Assembly (NCBI RefSeq): GCF_001887355.1
Contig: NZ_MPIN01000010.1
Location: 126,878 to 190,877 of the forward strand
Source of the DNA: Cystobacter ferrugineus
Lineage (GTDB): Bacteria; Myxococcota; Myxococcia; Myxococcales; Myxococcaceae
Length of the DNA stretch: 64,000 bases
Reading direction: 5' to 3'
The notes under the pieces are model-generated. The model ran no database searches and was not told the DNA's origin. It saw only the letters and a list, made by a program, of their open reading frames with translations. A program made the translations under genes and the position numbers. Below, one piece after another: positions 56,907 to 64,000 of the stretch. Each line of letters opens with the position of its first letter. Position 1 is the first letter of the stretch.

Positions 56907-58010
56907 ATGAACCTGGACCTCTTTCCCCCTCGGCCCCCCACCACCCGCCCCCTCGAGCGGCTGCTGGAGGTGACGCGCATCTACCTGGAGCCCGAGGTCG
57001 AGCAGCACCCCCGCGGCCAGGACATCCTCGCCCGCTTCCCCGACGCCGAGCGGGTTCATGTGCGCTCGCACTGGAACATCCCCGGCCTGTACGGCAACGA
57101 GGGCAACGTCGAGGCGTGGAACCGCATCAAGGGCAGCACGCTGGTGCTGGGGCTCAAGAAGACGATGCGCTTCGAGGAGAACGGGCGCAGCGCGGACTAT
57201 CTGCCGCCCTCGGCCGCCAACGGCTGCGTCATGGCGTGCGCGTACTGCTACGTGCCGCGGCACAAGGGCTACGCCAACCCCGTCACCGTCTTCGTCAACA
57301 TCGACCAGATTCAGGCCGCCATCCGCCGCCACGCGCAGCGGCTCGGGCCCAAGCGCGAGGCCAACTCCGTGCACCCGCGCTACTGGGTCTACGACATTGG
57401 CTGCAACAGCGACTGCTCGGCCGACGCGGCCCTGAGCGACAACGTGAAGGACCTGGTGCGGCTGTTCACCACGCTGCCCAACGCCATGGGCTCCTTCGCC
57501 ACCAAGCTCGTCAACCGCGAGCTGCTCACCTACGCCCCCCGGGGCAAGACGCGCATCCGCTTCAGCCTCATGCCCCACGCCCAGGCGAAGCTGCTCGACG
57601 TGCGCACCAGCCCCATCGCCGAGCGCATCGCCGCCATCGACGAGTTCGTCGCCGCCGGCTACGAGGTGCACCTGAACTTCTCCCCCGTGGTCATCACCGA
57701 GGGCTGGCAGGAGGCCTATGACGCGCTCTTCCAACAGGTGGACGCGGCCCTCGGGCACGAGGCCAGGGAACAGCTCGCCTGCGAGGTCATCTTCCTCACC
57801 CACAACGAGCGGCTGCACGAGGTGAACCTGGGCTGGCACCCCAAGGCCGAGCAGGTGCTGTGGCGGCCGGACCTGCAGGAGGCCAAGGTGTCCCAGGGGG
57901 GAGGCGCCAACGTGCGCTACCGCACCGGGCTCAAGGGCGCGCTCGTGCGCGAGTTCCTCGCGCTGCTCGAGCGGCGCATGCCCTACTGCCGCGTGCGCTA
58001 CGCGTTCTGA
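56907..58010 (+). CDS. Radical SAM protein, spore photoproduct lyase family
   Basis: A protein of 367 residues. The iron-sulphur motif is C107-x3-C111-x2-C114 (CVMACAYC). Surrounding segments (NLDLF near the start, [48 protein letters not shown]) match the spore photolyase (SplB) family, which reverses spore photoproduct thymine dimers. Myxobacteria make spores, so a repair role is sensible, though not proved here. ATG at 56907 fits the family start. Confidence 0.87.
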   Translation: MNLDLFPPRPPTTRPLERLLEVTRIYLEPEVEQHPRGQDILARFPDAERVHVRSHWNIPGLYGNEGNVEAWNRIKGSTLVLGLKKTMRFEENGRSADYLPPSAANGCVMACAYCYVPRHKGYANPVTVFVNIDQIQAAIRRHAQRLGPKREANSVHPRYWVYDIGCNSDCSADAALSDNVKDLVRLFTTLPNAMGSFATKLVNRELLTYAPRGKTRIRFSLMPHAQAKLLDVRTSPIAERIAAIDEFVAAGYEVHLNFSPVVITEGWQEAYDALFQQVDAALGHEAREQLACEVIFLTHNERLHEVNLGWHPKAEQVLWRPDLQEAKVSQGGGANVRYRTGLKGALVREFLALLERRMPYCRVRYAF

Positions 58011-58031
58011 CGCCGCGCGCCAGGAGGGGCC

Positions 58032-58658
58032 TCAGTCCCCCTCGGTCCAGGACAGGAGGAACTCGCTGGAGAAGGCGCCCACGCGCCGCCCCTCGATGCG
58101 CACGCCGCGCGCGCCGGCCTTCTTGAGCAACGCCTCCAGCAGCCCCTCCAGGTACGCGCACGGCAACACGTCGCGCGAGAAGTTCACCCGGGCGCGCGTG
58201 GGTCCCAGCGATGTCACCGACAGCGGGCCGCCCTTGGGGGAGATCATCTGATAGGCCATGGGCAGGTTCTCGAGCACCCGCCGCGGCGTGCCCGAGGCGA
58301 GCACGTCCATCGCCTTGCCCGCCGGACTCATCAGGAACGCCGCCGTGCCCAGGTGCCCCAGCATCCGCAGCGTCTCCTCTCCCCCACACCCCCGCTCCTC
58401 CATCAGCCAAGCCGCCCGCCGCACCATCCGCAGGAAGTCCCCCGCCGGGTAGGCGAAGAAGTCCACGAAGTCGCGCTCGCCCGTGACCTCCTCCAGACAC
58501 GCCTCCATCGCCGCCTCGCCCAGGAGCGTCAACATCGCGTCCTGCAGGCTGCGAAAGAACATGCCTCGCAAGGTGTCCTCGGGCCCCAGCCACGTGAGCA
58601 GGTGTCCCAGCTCCGCTCCGGTCTGAACCCTGTACGCCTCAGCTCCGAGACCGCTCAT
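58032..58658 (-). CDS. DUF2378/TIGR02265 myxobacterial paralogous family protein
   Basis: A protein of 208 residues: TLRGMFFRSLQDAML, then FFAYPAGDFLRMVRRAAWL, GTAAFLMSPAGKAM, and VNFSRDVLPCAYLEGLLEALL. These are the hallmarks of a family with many paralogues in Myxococcus and relatives and no known function. Soluble, single domain, full length. Convergent with the radical SAM gene. Confidence 0.85.
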   Translation of the reverse strand: MSGLGAEAYRVQTGAELGHLLTWLGPEDTLRGMFFRSLQDAMLTLLGEAAMEACLEEVTGERDFVDFFAYPAGDFLRMVRRAAWLMEERGCGGEETLRMLGHLGTAAFLMSPAGKAMDVLASGTPRRVLENLPMAYQMISPKGGPLSVTSLGPTRARVNFSRDVLPCAYLEGLLEALLKKAGARGVRIEGRRVGAFSSEFLLSWTEGD

Positions 58659-59067
58659 CGCGTGGACCCTCCCCAGGCCGTCCTCCAGCTCAACCGCATC
58701 GTGACTGGTGACGACGGACCCCGCTCAGTCATTGACCACCAAATCCTGTCACACCTGAACCCCCGGGTAAAACCGTTCATCCCGATCCATTAGCCTGACA
58801 CGTATCAACTCGCTGCACCGCGTCGGCCATGTCTCCCACTGCCAGTGAAACAGGACGTCGACGTCGTGCTGACACGATCCTCCAACACCGGGAAATCACG
58901 GGTGGCGCAAGGGATGGGTGCACCTCCCACCCCCGGGCCACGCTGCCGTCAGGAGCAACCCAGGACAGGGAAGCAGGCAGGGTACCACGGGCAGCACCCG
59001 GGCGGGGCGCCCCGGACGACTTCCTCCCGGCGGCGATCATCCCCAGGGTGTGAGGAGGGAGAGACCC
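58659..59067. other. Intergenic region upstream of an aldo/keto reductase
   Basis: 409 bp with no coding pattern that I can support. A perfect 12-bp palindrome GACGTCGACGTC lies at 58854-58865 and may be an operator. GAGGAGGGAG just before 59068 is the ribosome site of the next gene. Confidence 0.4.
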
Positions 59068-60030
59068 ATGGCGAACTCGGACACGCGCGCGGAGATGACG
59101 TACCGGACCCTGGGGCGCACCGGGGAGAGGGTGTCGGCGATCGGCCTCGGGGGCTGGCACCTCGGGCTGCCCCAGGTGGACGAGAAGCTGGCGCTGCGCC
59201 TCGTGCGCACGGCGATCGACCGCGGCATCAACTTCATGGACAACTGCTGGGACTACAACGAGGGCCTGAGCGAGCTGCGCATGGGCAAGGCGCTCCAGGA
59301 GGGCTACCGGCACAAGGTCTTCCTGATGACGAAGATCGACGGCCGCTCGAAGAAGGAGGCGGCGCGGCAGTTGGAGCACTCGCTGGAGCGGCTACAGACG
59401 GACTGCATCGACCTGGTGCAGCATCATGAAATCCTGCGCTTCGAGGATCCGGATCGCATCTTCCGCGAGGGCGGCGCCCAGGAGGCACTGCTCGAGGCGA
59501 AGCAGGCTGGCAAGCTGCGCTACATCGGCTTCACGGGGCACAAGGACCCACGCATCCACCTGGCCATGCTGGAGCTGGCACGCGAGCGCGGCTTCACGTT
59601 CGACGCGGTGCAGCTACCGCTCAACCTCATGGACGCGCACTTCCGCAGCTTCGCGAAGCTCGTGGTGCCGGAGCTGGTGAAGGACGGCATCGGCGTGCTC
59701 GCGATGAAGACGCTGGCCAACGGCGCCATCCTGCGCTCCAAGACGGTGACGCCCATCGAGTGCCTGCACTACGCGCTGAACCTGCCCACCTCGGTGGTCA
59801 TCACGGGCGTGGACCGGATGGACATTCTCGATCAGGCCTTCGAGGCGGTGCGCACCTTCAAGCCCTTCACCGACGAGCAGTTGCAGGCGCTCCTGGCCAA
59901 GACGCGCACGGCGGCGCTGCGGGGCGAGTTCGAGCCGTTCAAGACGTCGTCCATCTACGATGGCACGGCGACCAACCCCCAGTGGCTGGGCGAGGAGCCC
60001 GAGGAGTTGCAGGCGCAGATGCAGGCGTGA
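59068..60030 (+). CDS. Aldo/keto reductase
   Basis: A protein of 320 residues with Asp and Tyr in MDNCWDYNEG, Lys in LMTKIDGR and His in VQHHEI, the complete tetrad. Barrel ending with VITGVDRMDILDQA. Differs from the reductase at 7584 and belongs to another subfamily (AKR with a ferredoxin-less oxidoreductase-type layout). A SitA-like toxin gene follows after 38 bp; no functional link is apparent. Confidence 0.88.
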   Translation: MANSDTRAEMTYRTLGRTGERVSAIGLGGWHLGLPQVDEKLALRLVRTAIDRGINFMDNCWDYNEGLSELRMGKALQEGYRHKVFLMTKIDGRSKKEAARQLEHSLERLQTDCIDLVQHHEILRFEDPDRIFREGGAQEALLEAKQAGKLRYIGFTGHKDPRIHLAMLELARERGFTFDAVQLPLNLMDAHFRSFAKLVVPELVKDGIGVLAMKTLANGAILRSKTVTPIECLHYALNLPTSVVITGVDRMDILDQAFEAVRTFKPFTDEQLQALLAKTRTAALRGEFEPFKTSSIYDGTATNPQWLGEEPEELQAQMQA

Positions 60031-60068
60031 GGGAGCAATGGGGCGCGGACTGGGACATGCTCCCAGGC

Positions 60069-61517
60069 ATGAGCCGAGTCCCCTCCCTGCCACGCCTGGC
60101 CCTGGCCTTGAGCTTCGCTCTCCTGTTCGCCGCGTGCGCCACCTCGCGGGTGCCCATCGCTCAAGCAGGAGCCCGGCAGGAAACCAACACACCCCAGGTC
60201 CATCAACGTGGGGACGAACCCGCTAGCGCTCCTCGACGGCTCCAGCCTGGCCTCAAGCAACAGGTGCTCCAGGAGTCGCCACAGGCGCGGCTCCTGCCAG
60301 TGGGCATGCGTGAGTTGTCCGAGGGTCGCTGGCTGTTGCTCTTCCCTGCTCGCCCGCCCAATGCCGTTCTGGAGTTGCTGAGCCTGGAGGAGGTGCGCCC
60401 CTTCCTCACCATTTTCGCGTCACTGGGGCCTCGCCCTCGGCTGCATCTGTTGGAGTGGCCCGGAGCGAGCAACCACATGGGCCAGGGCGCGGCGTCCCCG
60501 TGGGAGTCGAGGCTGCGCGAGGAATTCCTCTCCCGTGTCGGCCCACAGCTGCTCCCCCTACCCGAATCTCTGATGTCCAGCCGCCTCTTCCTCGCCCTCC
60601 AACTCTCCACCCGCTACATGGGCGAAGGGATCCGCGAGGCCGCCATCGCACTCTTCACTTCTCCCGCGTTCGTCCTCAGCGTCTGCCTCTCCATCGCGGT
60701 GTACTTCGCCGCATGGTTGGCTCCCGAGCCGTTGTTCTCCAAGGCATTCGCCGCGACCATGACCCTGCGCCTCTCCCTGGCAGTGGGTCTGGCAGAAGTG
60801 GGCCATGTCGCTCTGGCCAGCCTTCGCCTGTACCAGGAAGCACAAGCCGCGTCCTCGCCCCAGCAATTGGAGGCGGCCTCCGCACGCTTCGGCAAGTCCA
60901 TGGGCGGCACGTCCCTGAGAGTGCTGGTGACGGTGGCGACCCTCGGAGTGTCCAGGCTCATTCCCCAGGTGCCCGAGAGCGGAATCTGGCGACAACTGCC
61001 CCCAGTGACACCCGAAGGGCTCGTCCTCCTGGAGCAATCCGCTGCCACCGCGCAGGCAGCGTCGAATGGCGCCCTCATCGTCTCCGGTGTGGCCGCGGGC
61101 ACCGCCACCTACTCCATCCTCAGCGACGCGCCCAAGCCCTCCACACGCTACGGCAAACCTCACACCCAAGAGAACCCGACCCACAACGAAGCCATCGAAC
61201 GGGAATTGGCCTCCCGAGAGGCCGCCGGACATACGAGTCTGAGGAAGGATCGCGTTCAGAGAAACGCGGCGGGCAAGCGCGTCTACGATGAAGCACCCGT
61301 GGGGGAGATTCGTTTCCGGAGACCGGATGCCTCCTCGGTGCGGCCGGATGGCGTGCGGCACAACACCAACTATGTCTCCAACCCTCGGGACATGAAGCGT
61401 GAGTTGGAGGCCTTCGACGCCATGAAGCGGGCGGATCCAGAGGCCATTCACGAACTGTATCTGCTCGACGGAACGCTGGTGAGCAGGTACGTCCCCGCCG
61501 GTATCGGCTTTCCCTAG
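60069..61517 (+). CDS. SitA-like polymorphic toxin lipoprotein, second copy
   Basis: A protein of 482 residues from ATG at 60069 (ATG at 60057 is an alternative). Signal LLFAAC lipidated at C23. The same order as the protein at 26788: QARLLPVGMRELSEGR, hydrophobic hairpin with PEPLFSKAFAAT, and a C-terminal domain with RFRRPDASSVRPDG, HNTNYVSN and ELYLLDGTLVSRYVP. The carrier parts differ more than the C-terminal 60 residues. Followed after 23 bp by the HEAT partner. Inferred to be an exchanged toxin. Confidence 0.65.
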   Translation: MSRVPSLPRLALALSFALLFAACATSRVPIAQAGARQETNTPQVHQRGDEPASAPRRLQPGLKQQVLQESPQARLLPVGMRELSEGRWLLLFPARPPNAVLELLSLEEVRPFLTIFASLGPRPRLHLLEWPGASNHMGQGAASPWESRLREEFLSRVGPQLLPLPESLMSSRLFLALQLSTRYMGEGIREAAIALFTSPAFVLSVCLSIAVYFAAWLAPEPLFSKAFAATMTLRLSLAVGLAEVGHVALASLRLYQEAQAASSPQQLEAASARFGKSMGGTSLRVLVTVATLGVSRLIPQVPESGIWRQLPPVTPEGLVLLEQSAATAQAASNGALIVSGVAAGTATYSILSDAPKPSTRYGKPHTQENPTHNEAIERELASREAAGHTSLRKDRVQRNAAGKRVYDEAPVGEIRFRRPDASSVRPDGVRHNTNYVSNPRDMKRELEAFDAMKRADPEAIHELYLLDGTLVSRYVPAGIGFP

Positions 61518-61540
61518 AAAGAAAGACCAGGACAAGGCAT

Positions 61541-62503
61541 ATGGCACAGAGGGAAGAGGCCACGCAGTGGCGCAACGCGCTCATCGCGGCAATCCATGAG
61601 GGTGACGAGGCCCGGGCGCGAGCCCAGGTGACCCAGCTCGGCGCACGCAAGGCCAGGCCCCTGCTGGAGGCCATGTTGGAGGACACGGATGCCGCCGTGC
61701 GCCAAGCCGCGGCATTCGGCCTCGGTGAGCTGGGCGGAGCTGCCAGCATCAGACGCCTTGAGCACCAGCTCGCCCTGGAGGAAGCGCGGAGGAGCCATGA
61801 TGGGGCCACCGTCGTGGAGGCCATCACCCAGGCGCTGGGACGCATCCAGGGAGCGAGCGCACGAGCAAGCCTCGCACGCAGGCTGGAGCGGCTGGTCACC
61901 ATGGGGAGGCCAGAGCCCGCTGACTTGAACGATGTGGCCTGTGCCCTGTGGCGTAAACGGCACCCGGAGCTGATTCCCATCGTCCGACAAAGCATGGAGA
62001 AGCTCGAGCTTCCCACGCCCACCGCCCTGCACGGCCTGCTCGTGCTGTTGGAAAAGCCTGCGGAAGAACTCCTTCACTGGGCCGCCGATGGCTCCGTTCC
62101 TATCGAGCTCAAGGGCGAGGTGCTCACACTTCTCACCGAGGAGCTACCCGAGACACTTGTCTCCACCCTGCCTGCATTCATCTCCTCGGCCGAGCCCCTG
62201 CTGGACACGGCCGTGAGCCACAAAGGCGCGGCCTCGGCCTACTGCGTGGATTTGTTCTCCCTGCTCCTCATGAATCCGGAGCGTCTCTTTCCCATGCTCC
62301 CGGAGGCAGCCCTCGACAGGCTGCGTGACATGGCCCGGAAATGGGTCGCGGCGACGTCCTCTCTCAAGTGCTCCCTTCAAGCCGCAGTCCTGCTCAAGCA
62401 TCTGGGCCGCAAGGAGGATGCGGCGCTCCTCGAAGCGCACCGGCCAGCGGATCCCACCCTGGCCAAGGTCTTCGATGATGCGGCCCGGGCGCTGCGTAGG
62501 TGA
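61541..62503 (+). CDS. HEAT-repeat protein, putative immunity partner, second copy
   Basis: A protein of 320 residues, cytosolic, homologous over its whole length to the gene at 28310 (for example LEAMLEDTDAAVRQAAAFGLGELGGAASIRRLE in the first repeats and EDAALLEAHR near the end). Start ATG at 61541. Its consistent position behind a toxin gene suggests immunity, or a chaperone for it. If the two toxins share a toxic domain, cross-protection between loci is expected. Confidence 0.7.
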   Translation: MAQREEATQWRNALIAAIHEGDEARARAQVTQLGARKARPLLEAMLEDTDAAVRQAAAFGLGELGGAASIRRLEHQLALEEARRSHDGATVVEAITQALGRIQGASARASLARRLERLVTMGRPEPADLNDVACALWRKRHPELIPIVRQSMEKLELPTPTALHGLLVLLEKPAEELLHWAADGSVPIELKGEVLTLLTEELPETLVSTLPAFISSAEPLLDTAVSHKGAASAYCVDLFSLLLMNPERLFPMLPEAALDRLRDMARKWVAATSSLKCSLQAAVLLKHLGRKEDAALLEAHRPADPTLAKVFDDAARALRR

Positions 62504-62544
62504 CGACTGGTCCAAAGTTCTAGCCCTTCAAGCCCTCGTTTATC

Positions 62545-62780
62545 CTGATCCTGGCTTTGAGCTTCGCTCTTCTGTTCGCCGCGTGTGCCACATCGCGGGT
62601 GTTCGTCGTTCAACAAGGGCCTAGAAGATTCGGGTGGGACACCGCGCTCAAAAGGGGCAGACCCAGTGAGCCAACAAGGCACCTTGAGTTATCCGGGAGA
62701 ACCTCAGAGAGACATATGGCCGGGCTACTGGCCGTCCCAACTCGGGGACCCCCCAGATAACCAAGTCCGGATAGGGGACT
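62545..62780 (+). pseudogene. Decayed head of a third SitA-like lipoprotein
   Basis: The signal peptide LALSFALLFAACATSRV is the same as in the toxin at 60069 (17 of 17 residues) and similar at the DNA level. After about 15 more residues the frame changes: a natural-looking end (DPVSQQGTLSYPGEPQRDIW then PGYWPSQLGDPPDNQVRIGD and a stop at 62778-62780) is in another frame. There is no ATG in front. It is a broken fragment next to an intact locus. Confidence 0.65.
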
Positions 62781-63253
62781 AACTCCCCCTGACAACTTTC
62801 CGCCTCCTTGAGGAGGCTAGCATCCCCCGACAAGCCTACCTTGCGTGAAGGCATTCCCCCCCAAGCCGCCCCCCGCGAGAGGTGGCCAGATCCCTAGAAC
62901 TTATACCCTCCGGTTGATACAGAGCTGCGCCCGCCGCCCCTCACGCTCAACGATCTTACCCCAAGAATCCTACGCTACAGGGTGAGCACTCAAGTAGGTC
63001 AAGGTACACAAGAGGCTGAACCAAGAACCCCAGAGGGAGCACCCACCCCGTCTGATCCAACCAATCAAATCACGTGATTTCAGGTAATCACAGCAGTAGA
63101 CCAAAGAACTCAGGAGAACAACCAGATGACCCCAGAAACGAAGCAGTGGCCAATCCAGTGTATGCTCGAAGGCGGAGCGCTGATGCTGTCCGCAATTGCA
63201 ACCATCTACGAACTCTATCTCAAAAAGCCGTAACACGGGCCACCATCAGTAGC
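62781..63253. other. Low-GC intergenic region with one small ORF
   Basis: About 470 bp that is visibly poorer in GC than all neighbours and contains no long coding pattern. Only the short ORF at 63126 stands out. No recognised RNA gene. It may be the trace of acquired DNA between the toxin locus and the oxidase operon. Confidence 0.5.
63126..63233 (+). CDS. Possible small protein (35 residues)
   Basis: ATG at 63126 preceded by AGGAGA with 9 bases spacing. The product runs MTPETKQWPIQCMLEGG, then a hydrophobic stretch ALMLSAIATIYELYL and ends KKP. This could be a single amphipathic or membrane helix with a basic end, as in type I toxin peptides or small membrane proteins. Evidence is only the ribosome site and the composition. 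Confidence 0.35.
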   Translation: MTPETKQWPIQCMLEGGALMLSAIATIYELYLKKP

Positions 63254-63637
63254 TCAATGCCCCATCCACCGAGTGGGTGAGCCCGGCGGGGCCGTGCGCG
63301 TCGAGGCCGGACGCGCGGGCTCCAGCGCCTTGGGCCCATCCGGCCTCGCCATGCGCACCCGCGTCATCGCCTCCACGAGCGACACCCCGAGCAGCAGCGC
63401 CAGGAACAGCGCCGACACCGGAAACACCACCCGCCTCGCTCCCGGCTGCTCCACCAGGTGCATGAAGAACATCGCCACCAGCGCCGTCTTCCCCACGGCG
63501 ATCCCCATCGCCACCGGCAGCGACCAGGACCCCAGGTGCCCCCGCGTCCCCAGCAACCACGTCGCCACCGTCAACACCACCAGCACGCCCCATATCCCCA
63601 CGTAACCCCAGACGCTCTTCCTTCCGTGCTCCGCCAT
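63254..63637 (-). CDS. Cytochrome c oxidase subunit IV-like
   Basis: A protein of 127 residues with three membrane helices (YVGIWGVLVVLTVATWLLG, LPVAMGIAVGKTALVAMFFMHL, VVFPVSALFLALLLGVSLVEA). FFMHL and the size fit the prokaryotic subunit IV (COX4_pro) of haem-copper oxidases. It follows the subunit III gene by 12 bp on the same strand. The Pro-rich tail is longer than usual. Confidence 0.88.
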   Translation of the reverse strand: MAEHGRKSVWGYVGIWGVLVVLTVATWLLGTRGHLGSWSLPVAMGIAVGKTALVAMFFMHLVEQPGARRVVFPVSALFLALLLGVSLVEAMTRVRMARPDGPKALEPARPASTRTAPPGSPTRWMGH

Positions 63638-63649
63638 GGCGCCCTCCCC

Positions 63650-64000
63650 TCACTCCACCAGGTACAGCAGCGGATAGATGAACAGCCAGAACACATCCAC
63701 CAGGTGCCAGTACAACCCGCCCACCTCCACCGGCACGTGGTACTCGGCCGTGTACCTCCCCACCAGCGCCCCCCACACCAGCCACCCCAACACGCTCAGC
63801 CCCACCAGCATGTGCACCGCGTGCAGCCCCGTGAGCAGGAAATACAGCGTGAAGAACAGGCTCCCTCCCCGCTCCGGCAGCTCCGCCAGCCGGTAGTACT
63901 CCCCGGGCAGCGCGCCCTCCGTCCAGTGCTTCCAGTACTCCCAGCCCTTGATGACCAGGAACCCCAATCCCAGAACCATGGCCGCCAGCAGCGCCACCCC
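63650..64000 (-). CDS. Cytochrome c oxidase subunit III, C-terminal part (partial)
   Basis: The gene runs past the right edge; 116 or more residues are seen. Conserved features of subunit III: FFTLYFLLTGLHAVHMLVGL and EVGGLYWHLVDVFWLFIYPLLYL, with the Glu/His residues of the last helices. It supports assembly and proton uptake of the terminal oxidase. The remaining subunits (I and II) should lie upstream, outside the window. Confidence 0.92.
   Translation of the reverse strand, partial: GVALLAAMVLGLGFLVIKGWEYWKHWTEGALPGEYYRLAELPERGGSLFFTLYFLLTGLHAVHMLVGLSVLGWLVWGALVGRYTAEYHVPVEVGGLYWHLVDVFWLFIYPLLYLVE

Overview
The window is very GC-rich chromosomal DNA (by eye around 70%) and looks like a myxobacterium of the Cystobacterineae (Archangium, Cystobacter or Melittangium type). 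This is inferred from content: Ser/Thr protein kinases of myxobacterial architecture, a DUF2378/TIGR02265-type paralogous protein, many small lipoproteins, SitA-like lipoprotein toxins with HEAT-repeat partners, and a spore-photolyase-like radical SAM protein. No rRNA or tRNA gene was seen, so the species cannot be fixed.

Left part (1-19 kb): the end of rtcB meets, with 3 bp between the stop codons, a lower-GC two-gene ATPase plus TOPRIM-like cassette that resembles OLD/AbiL-type defence pairs. Two Ser/Thr kinases follow. The second is a zinc-finger/kinase/CHASE2/cyclase-like fusion whose cyclase domain has lost key residues. A secreted protein made of three pilin-head-like repeats, an AmpG-like transporter, an aldo/keto reductase and a Flp-pilin-like peptide lie around them. 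The segment 12.2-16.8 kb is accessory. It starts with a broken copy of part of the aldo/keto reductase gene, then a lipoprotein/partner pair, then an ATPase plus TPR cassette lying between two copies of the 3' end of a DUF2256-DUF3253 gene.

Middle (17-31 kb): housekeeping carbon metabolism (pgm, glgC, a class V aminotransferase, a TPP-dependent pyruvate-oxidase-like enzyme with a Zn-alcohol dehydrogenase, a DUF3445 haem demethylase-like protein). Then come the first SitA-like toxin with its HEAT-repeat partner and a PIN_8-type protein.

Scarred island (31-37 kb): a LysR remnant, a TetR gene with an operator inside its promoter and a probably leaderless transcript, a flavin monooxygenase whose 3' end was replaced by an IS3-family element lacking its left end, a lipoprotein/immunity-like pair, and fragments of a kinase, an IS91-type transposase and a DMT transporter.

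Right part (37-64 kb): a cation/proton antiporter (Mrp/Mnh) locus split into C-D-E-F-G (37.6-40.4 kb) and A-B (50.8-53.5 kb), both on the minus strand, with about 10 kb of unrelated genes between: a Uma2 nuclease, a hybrid histidine kinase, a MocR regulator divergent from ilvE and a 3-hydroxyisobutyryl-CoA hydrolase, a divergent HTH/PIN pair, an exporter and tandem Bor-like lipoproteins. After an MCP with a multi-TM sensor, a radical SAM protein and a second aldo/keto reductase comes a second SitA-like toxin/HEAT pair, a decayed third toxin head, a low-GC gap with a small ORF, and the 3' part of a cytochrome c oxidase operon (subunits III and IV).
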